This document shows positions 1 through 8,399 of a stretch of DNA of 64,000 nt, piece after piece; position 1 is the stretch's first letter; the number at the start of each line of letters is the position of its first letter. Source of the DNA: Streptomyces sp. NBC_01428 (lineage in GTDB: Bacteria; Actinomycetota; Actinomycetes; Streptomycetales; Streptomycetaceae); assembly GCF_036231965.1 (NCBI RefSeq), contig NZ_CP109499.1, positions 4,836,001 to 4,900,000 of the forward strand, read 5' to 3'. A program made the position numbers and the translations under genes. The notes beneath the pieces are model-generated. The model worked only from the letters and a program-made list of their open reading frames with translations. It did not search any database and had not been told where the DNA came from.

Positions 1-1514
1 CTCCCCAAGGGCACCCCCAGCGCTGGCTGATCCTCGGGGTCATCTGTCTCGCCCAGCTCACCGTGCTGCTCGACAACACCGTCCTGAACGTCGCCATCCC
101 CTCCCTCACCCGCGAGCTGGGCGCGGCGACCTCCGACATCCAGTGGATGATCAACGCGTACTCGCTGGTGCAGTCGGGACTGCTGCTCACCGCGGGCAGC
201 GCCGCCGACCGCTACGGCCGCAAGAAGATGCTGGTCAGCGGACTCGCCCTGTTCGGGGTCGGCTCGCTGGTGGCCGGACTCGCCGACTCCACGGGCCAGT
301 TGATCGCCGCGCGGGCCGGCATGGGCGTGGGCGGGGCGCTGCTGCTCACCACCACCCTCGCCGTCGCCATGCAGATCTTCACCCCGGACGAGCACCCGAA
401 GGCGATCGGCATCTGGAGCGCGGTCAACGCGGTGGGCTTCGCCGCGGGGCCGCTGATCGGCGGCTTCGTGCTGAACCACTTCTGGTGGGGGGCGATCTTC
501 CTCATCAACCTGCCCGTCGCGGCACTCGGTCTCGTCGCGGTGATCGTGCTCGTCCCCGAGTCGAAGGCCGCGCCGCGCGTCACCGCCGTCTCCGGGTCCC
601 CGGGCGAAGCGCGGCGCGCGGACCGGCCGGACATCGTCGGCGCCCTCCTCTCGACGGTCGGCATGACCGCCCTGGTGTTCGCGATCATCTCGGGCCCCGA
701 GCACGGGTGGACATCGGCGCGGGTGGCGGCCACGGCCGCGCTCGCCGTGGTCGTCCTCGGCGCCTTCGCCGCCTGGGAGAGCCGGATCCCGTACCCCATG
801 CTCGACCTGCAGTTCTTCCGCAACCAGCGGTTCACCGGTGCCGTCGCGGGCGCCGTCCTCATCACGTTCGGGATGGGCGGTGCGCTGTTCCTGCTGACCC
901 AGCACCTCCAGTTCGTGCTCGGTTACGGGCCGTTGGAGGCGGGCCTGCGGACCGCGCCGCTCGCGCTCGCCGTCGTCGCGCTGAACTTCTCCGGACTGTC
1001 GGCCCGCTGGACCGCGCGGCTCAGCACGCCCCTCTCCATAGTGATCGGCATGACGCTGATGTCCGCGGGCCTGGTGTCGATCGCCACGCTCACCGGCCAC
1101 GGATACGCCGGGACACTCGCCGGACTGCTCCTCATCGGCGCGGGCTGCGCGGTGGCCAATCCCGCGATGGCGCACGCCATCATGAGCGCCATCCCGCGCG
1201 AGAAGGCGGGCGTCGGCGCCGGGATCAACGGCACGCTCGCCGAGTTCGGCAACGGGCTGGGCGTGGCCGTGCTCGGCGCGGTGCTCAACTCGCGGTTCGC
1301 GGCGCTGGTTCCGGTGGCCGCGGCCTCGCTGCCCGCCGCGCTCGCCTCCGCCGGGTCGGCCGAGGAACGCGGGCGGATCACCGACGCGTTCTCCTCGGGC
1401 CTGGAGACCAGCCAGCTGGTGGGCGCCGTCGCCGTGCTGCTCGGAGGACTCCTCGCTGCCGCGTTGCTGCGGCGGGCCGAGAGGGCGGACTCCGCCGTGG
1501 CGGTCACCGTGTGA
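1..1514 (+). CDS. MFS drug exporter, DHA2 (14-TM) family, 5' end cut by window
   Basis: The reading frame is open from base 3 (protein begins PQGHPQRWLILGVICLAQLT), so the start codon lies before the window; 503 residues are visible. It has the DHA2 pattern: TM1 with LLDNTVLNVAIPSL, motif A GSAADRYGRKKM in the TM2-TM3 loop, and regularly spaced hydrophobic segments up to a short basic/acidic tail. The family exports drugs and dyes by proton antiport across the cytoplasmic membrane; the substrate here cannot be read. A TetR gene follows on the same strand 173 bp later and may regulate it. Family assignment is secure, substrate unknown. Confidence 0.9.
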   Translation, partial: PQGHPQRWLILGVICLAQLTVLLDNTVLNVAIPSLTRELGAATSDIQWMINAYSLVQSGLLLTAGSAADRYGRKKMLVSGLALFGVGSLVAGLADSTGQLIAARAGMGVGGALLLTTTLAVAMQIFTPDEHPKAIGIWSAVNAVGFAAGPLIGGFVLNHFWWGAIFLINLPVAALGLVAVIVLVPESKAAPRVTAVSGSPGEARRADRPDIVGALLSTVGMTALVFAIISGPEHGWTSARVAATAALAVVVLGAFAAWESRIPYPMLDLQFFRNQRFTGAVAGAVLITFGMGGALFLLTQHLQFVLGYGPLEAGLRTAPLALAVVALNFSGLSARWTARLSTPLSIVIGMTLMSAGLVSIATLTGHGYAGTLAGLLLIGAGCAVANPAMAHAIMSAIPREKAGVGAGINGTLAEFGNGLGVAVLGAVLNSRFAALVPVAAASLPAALASAGSAEERGRITDAFSSGLETSQLVGAVAVLLGGLLAAALLRRAERADSAVAVTV

Positions 1515-1687
1515 GGGCGGACGAGTCCGCGCCCAGGCGTTTCGGCGGCTGCCCGCAGGACACATCGGACAGAGACGGCTCGGTGGTGACCGTCGAGCGC
1601 CGTCGAGCGCCCGCTTAGCATCGTCAGGGTGACGGACCGGGGAGCCTCCGGTCCGTGCCGTGGTTCGAGTTCCGAGGAAGGTGCGCC

Positions 1688-2461
1688 ATGGTGAGGGCAG
1701 CCGGCAGGGCCAAGCGTCCGGCGCGGACCAGTGTCTGGCTGGAGGGCAAGGCACCCCGGGGCCGGGCCGCGCGGAACGGAGGGCAGCCGTCGGGGCTCGA
1801 CCGGGAGCGGATCACCGAGGCCACCGTGCGGTTGCTCGACGCGGAGGGACTCGCGAAGTTCTCGATGCGGCGTCTGGCCGCCGAGCTGAACGTCACGGCC
1901 ATGTCCGTGTACTGGTACGTCGACACCAAGGACGACCTCCTGGAGCTCGCCCTCGACGCGGTGTTCGGCGAACTGGCGCTGCCGGACGTCGAGTCGGCGG
2001 AACACTGGCGGGATCAGCTGCGGGCGCTGGCCGTCGGCAACCGGGCGCTGCTGGTGCGCCACCCGTGGGTGTCGCCGCTCGTCGGGAGCTTCCTGAACAT
2101 CGGGCCGCACTCCATGGCGTTCTCCATGTGCGTCCAGCGGGTGATCCGGAACACCGGGCTGCCGCCGCGCGGGCAGACCGGGGCGATGTCGGCCGTCTTC
2201 CAGTTCGTGTACGGGTTCGGCACGATCGAGGGCCACTTCGTGCAGCGGTGCGCCACGGCGGGGGTGTCGCAGGACGAGTACTTCCGCGAGGCCATGAGCA
2301 CGATCAGCGAACAGCCCCAGCTGGCAGCGGACTTCGCCAGCGCGGCGGATCTGATGGAGGCCCGGGGCGGCGACACCGTCTCGGAGATGCGGGACCGGGA
2401 CTTCGGGTTCGCGCTGGAGTTGTTGGTCGCGGGGATCGAGGCGATGGTGGCACGAGGCTGA
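1688..2461 (+). CDS. TetR-family transcriptional regulator
   Basis: 257 aa. After a basic N-terminal tail of about 45 residues comes the TetR helix-turn-helix: a first helix ERITEATVRLLDAEGLAKF, then MRRLAAELNVTAMSVYWYV and the usual K-D-D-L-L continuation. The C-terminal ligand domain is helical and resembles the tetracycline-repressor-like C domain. ATG 1688 is chosen because GAGGAAGG lies 6-7 nt upstream; an in-frame ATG at 1655 lacks a ribosome site. It follows an exporter gene in the same orientation, which suggests it controls export, although TetR regulators more often sit divergently. The effector is unknown. Confidence 0.85.
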   Translation: MVRAAGRAKRPARTSVWLEGKAPRGRAARNGGQPSGLDRERITEATVRLLDAEGLAKFSMRRLAAELNVTAMSVYWYVDTKDDLLELALDAVFGELALPDVESAEHWRDQLRALAVGNRALLVRHPWVSPLVGSFLNIGPHSMAFSMCVQRVIRNTGLPPRGQTGAMSAVFQFVYGFGTIEGHFVQRCATAGVSQDEYFREAMSTISEQPQLAADFASAADLMEARGGDTVSEMRDRDFGFALELLVAGIEAMVARG

Positions 2462-2509
2462 GGCTCGGCTGCGCGCCGGGCGTTCCGGCTCCGGTGCGGT
2501 GGGTGGGTC

Positions 2510-2621
2510 GGGGCCGTGCCGGTACATCCGCCCGTCGCCGCTGCATCAGACGTGGAACATCAACGCCGGGCTGCTCGATCCAGGCGTAAGCGACGGGCAT
2601 CTGATGTACCGGCACGGCCCC
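2510..2621. repeat. Long imperfect inverted repeat (arms about 29-32 bp)
   Basis: The left arm 2510-2538 and right arm 2590-2621 are complementary: 19 outer bases are identical, and a further 9-base block matches after a small indel. The 51-bp centre has no gene. The outer sequence is GGGGCCGTGCCGGTACATC. It could be the TetR terminator, but the arm length and the spacer are more like the ends of a small non-autonomous element or its relic. Confidence 0.6.
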
Positions 2622-2646
2622 TCCTGCCGGACGCCGGGTGCGGGAA

Positions 2647-2725
2647 ATTCAGCCCCTCCGGCGTTTGAGGAGCGGGGTCTGGGGCGGAGCCCCAGGTACG
2701 GGTCGGGCAGGGGCGGAGGGGGCGA
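2647..2725 (+). repeat. Dispersed Streptomyces intergenic repeat, copy 1
   Basis: An approximately 79-bp block beginning ATTCAGCCCCTCCGGCGTTT recurs almost unchanged at 20247-20326 (GGTCTGGGG versus GGTCCGGGG, and similar point differences). It contains an internal GGGGCnnnGCCCC hairpin. From memory, blocks beginning this way occur in many copies between genes in Streptomyces genomes. It lies between convergent genes, where it could act as a terminator. Confidence 0.8.
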
Positions 2726-2750
2726 GAAACCGCTGTACCTGGCCGGGTGG

Positions 2751-3221
2751 CTACTCCTGGGGGGCCAGGTGGGCCGGGAAGCCGCCGGTGGCCACCGGGC
2801 CCCAGCGGGTCGGGGTGACCCGGATGATCGACTTGCCCTGCTTGAGCATGGCCGCCCGGTACTCGTCCCAGTCCGGATGCTCCCCGGCGATGTTCCGGTA
2901 GTACTCGACGAGCGGCTCGACGGAGTCGGGGGAGTCGAGGACCTCGGCGGTCCCGTCGACCTGGACCCAGGGCCCGTTCCACTCGTCGCTGAGGATCAGG
3001 AGGGAGACCCTCTCGTCCCGCTTGGCGTTACGCGTCTTCGCCCGCTCCGGGTACGTCGAGAGGACGATGCGCCCCGAGTCGTCGACACCGCAGGTCAGCG
3101 GGGAGCCCTGCGGGCCGCCGTCGGCGCGGCGGGTCAGCAGGACGGCCCGGTGCCGGGGACGTACGAAGTCCAGCAACTCGTCGAGGGAGACGGAGGTGTT
3201 CGTCGCGATGTTGGGTGCCAT
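2751..3221 (-). CDS. PPOX-class (pyridoxamine-phosphate-oxidase fold) F420/FMN-binding protein
   Basis: 156 aa, a normal length for a single split-barrel PPOX domain. Seen: the N-terminal HRAVLLTRRADGGPQGSPL strand pattern, VDDSGRIVLSTYPERAKTRN where the cofactor phosphate is usually bound, and a C-terminal IIRVTPTRWGPVATGG. Actinobacterial members of this group mostly use F420 or FMN to reduce small molecules; the substrate is not predictable. ATG 3221 is the first start in register with the conserved domain. It converges with the TetR gene and diverges from the GAF-ANTAR gene. Confidence 0.85.
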   Translation of the reverse strand: MAPNIATNTSVSLDELLDFVRPRHRAVLLTRRADGGPQGSPLTCGVDDSGRIVLSTYPERAKTRNAKRDERVSLLILSDEWNGPWVQVDGTAEVLDSPDSVEPLVEYYRNIAGEHPDWDEYRAAMLKQGKSIIRVTPTRWGPVATGGFPAHLAPQE

Positions 3222-3392
3222 GCGATCAGCGTAGGCCGCGTGCGCCCCTGGCGCCCCCGAGCTGTGACCGTGCCGCCACCGCACCCCATCCGAACAGCTA
3301 AAGTGCTGTTCGTCCTGTGCTCGCAGTCGGGAATGTGCTGCGGAGCTCTCCTGCGCATGGCCGTTTGGCCGTGCATGCCGAAGAGGTTCGTG

Positions 3393-4103
3393 GTGGCTGC
3401 GTCCGAGTTTTCTGAATTGCCCCGTTCTGCTACGGGTTTCGAGCTGGCGGATGCCCTGACGGTCGCCGCTCAGCAGTTGCACGACACCGTGAGCACCCAC
3501 AGCACCCTGAAGACCGCCGTACGGCTCGCCGTGCACGTCCTGCCGGGCGCCGAGCACGCCGGGATCTCCGTCATCGAGCGCAAGGCCCACCGGGAGACGC
3601 TCGCCTGGACGGACGAGGTCGTCCGCTCCGCCGACGCGTTGAACGCGGGCCGCGAGCACCTGCCGTACTGGAACCGGCTGTGGACGGCTCCGGTGGCCCG
3701 GATCGAGGACAGTGCCTCCGTGGAGGAGGACGGGGACCTCGCGCTGTCGAGCCTCGGGCTGAGATCGGTGCTGTCGCTCAGACTCAGGGCCGACCGGCGC
3801 CGGCTGACCGTCCTGACGGCGTACGCGGGCAAGCCGCGCGCCTTCGACGACCAGGCCACCCGGGTCGGCCGGCTGTTCACCGCGCACGTCAGCATCGCGC
3901 TGGAGACGGCGACGATGCGCGAGCAGCTCACCGAGGCGATGCGCACCCGGGATCTGATCGGGCAGGCCACGGGCATCCTGATGGAGCGGCTCGACATCGA
4001 CGCGTCGGAGGCGTTCGACAGCCTCGTGCGCACCTCCCAGCGGGAGAACGTCAAGCTCCGTGACCTGGCCCGACGGATCGTCGACGCCAGTGAAGGCGAG
4101 TGA
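3393..4103 (+). CDS. GAF and ANTAR domain protein (putative RNA-binding antiterminator/sensor)
   Basis: About 236 aa. Residues 10-165 look like a GAF sensor domain (LKTAVRLAVHVLPGAEHAGI opens it; the strand VLSLRLRADRRRLTVLTAYA closes it). The last 65 residues form an ANTAR three-helix domain, MRTRDLIGQATGILMERLDI followed by ASEAFDSLVRTSQRENVKL, known to bind paired hairpins in nascent RNA. No receiver domain is present, so GAF is the likely input. GTG 3393 has AAGAGG six nt upstream; ATGs at 3333, 3357 and 3375 are in frame but lack a ribosome site. Neighbouring genes do not indicate a target. Confidence 0.85.
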   Translation: MAASEFSELPRSATGFELADALTVAAQQLHDTVSTHSTLKTAVRLAVHVLPGAEHAGISVIERKAHRETLAWTDEVVRSADALNAGREHLPYWNRLWTAPVARIEDSASVEEDGDLALSSLGLRSVLSLRLRADRRRLTVLTAYAGKPRAFDDQATRVGRLFTAHVSIALETATMREQLTEAMRTRDLIGQATGILMERLDIDASEAFDSLVRTSQRENVKLRDLARRIVDASEGE

Positions 4104-4110
4104 GCCGGGC

Positions 4111-4932
4111 TCAGACGGCCGGCAGCGACTCCCCCTGCACCGCCTGGATGTCCAGCTCCACCTTCAGCGTCGTGCCGATGGCGGAGATGCCCGCCTGGAC
4201 GACCTGGTTGTAGTTCATGGCGAAGTCCTCGCGGCGCAGTTCCACGGTCGCGCGGAACGCGGCGCGGGTGCCGCCCCAGGGGTCGGCGCCGGTGCCGAGG
4301 TAGGCGAGAGCGAGGTCGACGGGGCGTACGACGCCGTGCATGGTGAGTTCGCCGTGCACGGTCCAGCGGTCGGAGCCCGCGGGCGTCACGCCCGTCGACC
4401 GGTAGGTGATGTGCGGGTACTTCTCGACGTCCAGGAAGTCCGGGGACTTCAGGTGGCCGTCGCGCATGCCGTTGCCGGTGTCGATGGAGGCGGCCGAGAT
4501 GGTCGCCTCGACGCGGGACGTGGCCACGTCGTCGGGGGCGATCTCGATGCGGCCGGCGAAGTCCGTGAAGCGGCCGTGCACGCTGGAGATGCCCAGGTGC
4601 TGGGCGACGGCGCCGATGGAGGAGTGCGCCGGGTCGATGGTCCACGGTCCGGGCGGGGGCAGTTCGGTGCCGCCCTGGCGGGCCAGCGTCACCTGGCCGA
4701 CCTCGGCCCGGCCGGCCGCCGTGACGATCGCGCTGGACGCGGCGGGCGCGTACCCGACCGCGGTCACGATCACGGTGTAGGCGCCCGGGGTGAGGGCCGT
4801 GGTGTCGTGGACGGCCCCGTCGGTGTCCGCCTCGGCCCGCAGCACCTGCGTGCCGGTCATGTCGGTCACCGTGACGACCGCGTGCGACACGGCCCATCCG
4901 TCCCGCGTACGGATCTTCGCGGTCAGTCCCAT
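4111..4932 (-). CDS. YceI-family protein with N-terminal transthyretin-like domain
   Basis: 273 aa. Residues 1-75 form a carboxypeptidase-regulatory/transthyretin-like beta domain (GWAVSHAVVTVTD, ALTPGAYTVIVTAVGY). Residues 95-270 are a YceI lipocalin-like barrel: WTIDPAHSSIGAVAQHLGIS, HGRFTDFAG, KSPDFLDVEKYPHITYRS, ELTMHGVVRPV. YceI barrels bind polyisoprenoid or similar lipids. Most are exported, but this one has no signal peptide (MGLTAKIRTRDGW), so it appears cytoplasmic. ATG 4932 follows AAGGAGTT. It lies 102 nt after the exporter gene at 5035-7566, whose C-terminal tail holds three domains of the same type, which suggests a working partnership. Confidence 0.9.
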   Translation of the reverse strand: MGLTAKIRTRDGWAVSHAVVTVTDMTGTQVLRAEADTDGAVHDTTALTPGAYTVIVTAVGYAPAASSAIVTAAGRAEVGQVTLARQGGTELPPPGPWTIDPAHSSIGAVAQHLGISSVHGRFTDFAGRIEIAPDDVATSRVEATISAASIDTGNGMRDGHLKSPDFLDVEKYPHITYRSTGVTPAGSDRWTVHGELTMHGVVRPVDLALAYLGTGADPWGGTRAAFRATVELRREDFAMNYNQVVQAGISAIGTTLKVELDIQAVQGESLPAV

Positions 4933-4972
4933 GTGCAGTAACTCCTTGCGATGCAGCATGCAGCAATGAAAA

Positions 4973-5025
4973 CCGGCCCGTGGGGGGCGCACCTCCGCTC
5001 AGAGTGCGCGCTCCCCACGGGCCGG
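4973..5025 (-). terminator. Strong hairpin between the exporter and yceI genes (terminator or attenuator)
   Basis: A 13-bp perfect stem (4973-4985 with 5013-5025, CCGGCCCGTGGGG) encloses a second 6-bp stem GCGCAC/GTGCGC. No T-run follows. Only 40 nt separate it from the yceI start, leaving little room for a separate promoter, so partial readthrough setting a lower or separate level of yceI mRNA is plausible. Confidence 0.65.
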
Positions 5026-5034
5026 GGCTTCGGA

Positions 5035-7566
5035 CTACTCGCCGGGGTGGGCGAGTTCGATGTCGTGGTCGTCCACGCCACGGCCGTCGACGGTCAGGGC
5101 CGTCGCCACCGGCGGGTAGCCGGTCGCGATGACGGTGTACTCGCCGCCGTCCAGGTCGGTGAAGGCGTAGGCGCCGTCCGCGCCGGTCCTGGCCGTGCCG
5201 ACCACGTTGCCGGCCGCGTCGACCAGCGTCACGCGGGCGTCCGACAGGGGGCCGTGCGGTGCCTTGACGACACCCTGGACCTGGGAGCCCGAGTCGAGGT
5301 CGACCTCGATCCGGGTGACCCCGGTGCCGCCCACCTCGACGGGCAGCGCGCGCGGCCGGTGGCCGGCCGCGTTCACGGCGACCGTGACGATTCCGGGCAC
5401 CAGCTCGGCGAAGGCGAACTCGCCCTGCTCACCGGTGGTTCCGGTGGCGAGCACGTCACCGCGGACGTCGGTCACGATGACCATCGCATCCTTGACGGGG
5501 GTACCGCCGTCGGCCGCCCGGACGACACCGCTCAGCCCGCTCGTGCCGCTCAGCAGGATGTCGTACGTGAGCGGCTCGTCGTTGACGACGATCGTCGAGG
5601 CCTGCGGCTGGAAGCCGTCGGCGGAGGCGATCAGCACGTAGGAGCCGACGCCGGGCGCGTCCACCGCGTAGGAGCCGTCGGCCTGGGCGACCGAGCGGCC
5701 GAGCTGACGTCCCGCGAGGGAGATCAGCGTGACCGCGGCCTGCGGTACGGGCGCACTCTCGTTGCCGCGGACCTGGCCGCGCACCGGGATGCCGCCGGAC
5801 GCGGGCTGCGGCACGCTCTCACGCGTCGCCGTGGCGACGGCCGCGAGGCGCTGCGTGCCCTCGGGGCCCGCCTCGGTGGCCGCGACGGCCTGGGCGGGGA
5901 TCCGCTCGTCGTCGGCCGGGGGCTCGACGGACTCGGCGACGGTCGTCTCGGTGGCCGGGGCGCCGGACTGCTCGGCGGCGGCCTGGGCCATCGCGCCGGA
6001 CGTCCGCAGCGGGACCTCCTTGATGAACAGCACGATCAGGAAGGCGACCAGCGCCATGCCCGCGGCGATCAGGAAGACGTCCGCGATGCCGTGGCCGTAC
6101 GCGCTCTCCATCACGGTGCGCAGCGGCGCGGGGAGCTTGTCCATGTCCGGGATGGTGGAGCTGGAGTCCGAACCGGAGCCGAGGGAGGCGTACTTGGGGC
6201 CGAGGTCGGTCAGCCCGTCCTTCACGTAGTCGGTGATCCGGGTGGCCATGACCGCGCCGAGCGCGGAGACACCGATCGCACCACCGAGGGAACGGAAGAA
6301 GGTGACGGTGGAACTGGCGGAGCCCAGGTCGGACGGCGCCACCTGGTTCTGCGTGGACAGCACCAGGTTCTGCATCATCATGCCGATGCCGAGACCCAGC
6401 AGCGCCATGAAGATCGCGATGTGCCAGTACGTCGTGTCGTAGCGGATCGTGCCGAGGAGGCCGAGGCCCGCGGTGACCAGGAAGCCGCCGCTGACGAGCC
6501 AGTACTTCCACCGTCCGGTCTTGGTGATGACCTGGCCGGAGACCGTGGAGGAGATGAACAGACCGGCGATCATCGGGATCGTCATGACACCCGACATCGT
6601 CGGGGACTTGTCCCGCGCCAGCTGGAAGTACTGGCTGAAGAAGACGGTGCCGGTGAACATCGCGACGCCGACGAACAGCGAGGCGAGGGACGACAGCGTG
6701 ATGGTCCGGTTGCGGAACAGCCGCAGCGGGATGATCGGCTCGCTGGCCTTGGACTCGACGAGGACGAACAGCAGACCGAGGACGACCGCGCCCGCGACCA
6801 TCACGTACGTCTGCCACGAGACCCAGTCGTACTTGTCACCGGCGAAGGTGACCCACAGGAGGAGCAGGGAGACCGCGGCGGAGATGAAGAACGCGCCGCC
6901 CCAGTCGACCTTGACGTCCCGCTTCACGACGGGCAGGTGCAGGGTCTTCTGCAGCACGATGAGCGCGATGATCGCGAAGGGCACACCGACGTAGAAGCAC
7001 CAGCGCCAGCCGAGCCAGCTGGTGTCGGTGATGACACCGCCGAGCAGCGGACCGCCGACCGTCGCGACGGCGAACGTCGCGCCCAGGTAGCCGGAGTAGC
7101 GCCCGCGCTCACGCGGGGAGATCATCGCGGCCATCACGATCTGCGCGAGGGCGGACAGACCGCCGACGCCGACGCCCTGCACGACACGGCAGGCGATGAG
7201 CATGCCGGCGTTCTGCGAGAGACCGGCGGCGGCCGATCCCAGTACATAGATGACGAGCGCTATCTGGACGAGCGCCTTCTTGCTGTACAGGTCGGACAGC
7301 TTGCCCCACAGGGGCGTGGTCGCGGTCATCGAGAGCAGCGCGGCCGTGACGACCCAGGTGTAGGCGGACTGGCCGCCGCCCAGGTCACCGATGATGCGAG
7401 GGAGCGCGTTGGAGACGATCGTCGACGACAGGATCGCGACGAACATGCCGAGCAGCAGCCCGGAGAGCGCCTCCATGATCTGCCGGTGCGTCATCGGAGC
7501 GCCGTCGGCGACGCCTCCGTGCTTGGCGTGAGAGCCCCGCACACCGGCTGGTGTGGTCGTTGCCAT
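5035..7566 (-). CDS. MFS exporter (DHA2, 14 TM) fused to three C-terminal transthyretin-like domains
   Basis: 843 aa, about 300 longer than ordinary DHA2 pumps. Residues 25-520 are the transporter: TM1 GMFVAILSSTIVSNALPRII, motif A GKLSDLYSKKALV, motif C GGPLLGG. A Pro/Ala/Glu-rich linker (about 530-600) leads into three beta repeats of roughly 80 residues, each with a start like VRGQVRGNESAPVPQAAVTL and an end like SYVLIASADGFQPQA (carboxypeptidase-regulatory/transthyretin-like). With 14 TMs both ends should be cytoplasmic. A marR gene lies 20 nt upstream in the same unit and a YceI protein with the same domain lies downstream. Export role is inferred; substrate unknown. Confidence 0.9.
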   Translation of the reverse strand: MATTTPAGVRGSHAKHGGVADGAPMTHRQIMEALSGLLLGMFVAILSSTIVSNALPRIIGDLGGGQSAYTWVVTAALLSMTATTPLWGKLSDLYSKKALVQIALVIYVLGSAAAGLSQNAGMLIACRVVQGVGVGGLSALAQIVMAAMISPRERGRYSGYLGATFAVATVGGPLLGGVITDTSWLGWRWCFYVGVPFAIIALIVLQKTLHLPVVKRDVKVDWGGAFFISAAVSLLLLWVTFAGDKYDWVSWQTYVMVAGAVVLGLLFVLVESKASEPIIPLRLFRNRTITLSSLASLFVGVAMFTGTVFFSQYFQLARDKSPTMSGVMTIPMIAGLFISSTVSGQVITKTGRWKYWLVSGGFLVTAGLGLLGTIRYDTTYWHIAIFMALLGLGIGMMMQNLVLSTQNQVAPSDLGSASSTVTFFRSLGGAIGVSALGAVMATRITDYVKDGLTDLGPKYASLGSGSDSSSTIPDMDKLPAPLRTVMESAYGHGIADVFLIAAGMALVAFLIVLFIKEVPLRTSGAMAQAAAEQSGAPATETTVAESVEPPADDERIPAQAVAATEAGPEGTQRLAAVATATRESVPQPASGGIPVRGQVRGNESAPVPQAAVTLISLAGRQLGRSVAQADGSYAVDAPGVGSYVLIASADGFQPQASTIVVNDEPLTYDILLSGTSGLSGVVRAADGGTPVKDAMVIVTDVRGDVLATGTTGEQGEFAFAELVPGIVTVAVNAAGHRPRALPVEVGGTGVTRIEVDLDSGSQVQGVVKAPHGPLSDARVTLVDAAGNVVGTARTGADGAYAFTDLDGGEYTVIATGYPPVATALTVDGRGVDDHDIELAHPGE

Positions 7567-7586
7567 GGGCTTCCTTTTCTTACGTA

Positions 7587-8093
7587 CTAAGCGGGTGTAC
7601 GGGTGGTCAGTTCTGATACGTCTGTCGCGTACGGGGGAGGGTGCGCCGGGGTCCGCTGGGTGGAGCGGCAGTCGCCGAAGCTCTCGCGCAGCCTGCTCAT
7701 CAGCTCGATGAGGAGCCCGACCTCGTCGTCGGACCAGTGGCTGAGCCGGTCGGCCAGCAGCCGGGAGCTGCGCAGGGAGAGCTCGTCGAGCTGCTCCTGG
7801 CCGGAGCCGGTGAGGCGCAGGATGCGTGAGCGCTTGTCGGCGGGGTCGGGGAACCGTTCGATCCAGCCCCGGTCGGCGACATGCGCGACATGGCGGCTGG
7901 TCACCGACATGTCCACGGAGAGAAGCTCCGCGAGTCTGCTCATCCGCATCTCGCCGTACCGGCCGAGCAGCGTGAGCACGGCCGCGGAGCCTCCGGGACA
8001 GTCGGGCGGCAGGATCCGCCCCATGTCCCTCTTCACGGCACCGATGGCGCTGAGCTGACGAGCCAGTTCCTCGTACTGCGCCTGCTCGGCCAT
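7587..8093 (-). CDS. MarR-family transcriptional regulator
   Basis: 168 aa from ATG 8093, which has GGGGAGG four nt upstream; an overlapping GTG at 8096 is too close to that site. The winged helix spans about residues 40-105 with MRMSRLAELLSVDMSVTSRH and the wing DKRSRILRLTGSGQEQL, flanked by the dimerisation helices. MarR proteins usually repress their own operon until a phenolic or similar ligand binds. The exporter gene starts 20 nt after its stop, so the two are co-transcribed. Two palindromes lie immediately upstream of the start and are likely its operators. Confidence 0.9.
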   Translation of the reverse strand: MAEQAQYEELARQLSAIGAVKRDMGRILPPDCPGGSAAVLTLLGRYGEMRMSRLAELLSVDMSVTSRHVAHVADRGWIERFPDPADKRSRILRLTGSGQEQLDELSLRSSRLLADRLSHWSDDEVGLLIELMSRLRESFGDCRSTQRTPAHPPPYATDVSELTTRTPA

Positions 8094-8109
8094 CACACCT
8101 CCCCTATTC

Positions 8110-8152
8110 GTTGCTTAGGGCAACCATAAAAGCAGTTGGTTGCCGCAGGCAA
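8110..8152 (-). promoter_or_regulatory. Two candidate MarR operators upstream of marR
   Basis: GTTGC-TTAGG-GCAAC at 8110-8124 and TTGCC-GCA-GGCAA at 8140-8152 are perfect palindromes with centres 29 bp apart, roughly three helical turns. Both share TTGC/GCAA arms, as expected for two dimers of one winged-helix repressor. They sit 17-60 bp upstream of the marR start; further GGCAA-type half sites follow at about 8181-8195. Confidence 0.7.
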
Positions 8153-8362
8153 ACGAGTTCGGGACTTCAGGGCTAAAAACTTGGCAAAGGCAAGCATTGG
8201 CGAATGTAAACCCGCAGGTGAGGGTGGTCGTCAGACTATGGATTCGCTGTGACGGGGTCCGGAGCGCCCGCCGGACGCGTGTTCGGCGGCGCGCGGGATG
8301 CCCACGGAACGGGTGTTCCGGTCGAACCGCCCCTGGCCCGGGGGGAAAGCGGAACCCTGCAC

Positions 8363-8391
8363 TTGGGCAGACCCCGCGGATTCGCTAGTGT
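8363..8391 (+). promoter_or_regulatory. Predicted housekeeping-type promoter for the 66-aa gene
   Basis: TTGGGC (8363-8368), 17 nt, TAGTGT (8386-8391), then 8 nt to the ATG at 8400. The spacing implies transcription starts at or near the ATG, giving a leaderless mRNA. Confidence 0.6.
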
Positions 8392-8399
8392 CCTGGCCT

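Larger units (their letters stand above)
2462..2750. other. Intergenic region with two repeat structures, no gene seen
   Basis: Between the stop of the TetR gene and the convergent PPOX gene there is no credible coding sequence. The space is filled by a long imperfect inverted repeat and by a copy of a dispersed Streptomyces repeat, both listed separately. Confidence 0.6.

Noticed and set aside
2499..4103. 534-codon frame giving the GAF-ANTAR protein a long N-terminal extension
   Set aside because: The extra part passes through repeat DNA and the opposite-strand PPOX gene; the GAF start at 3393 has its own ribosome site.
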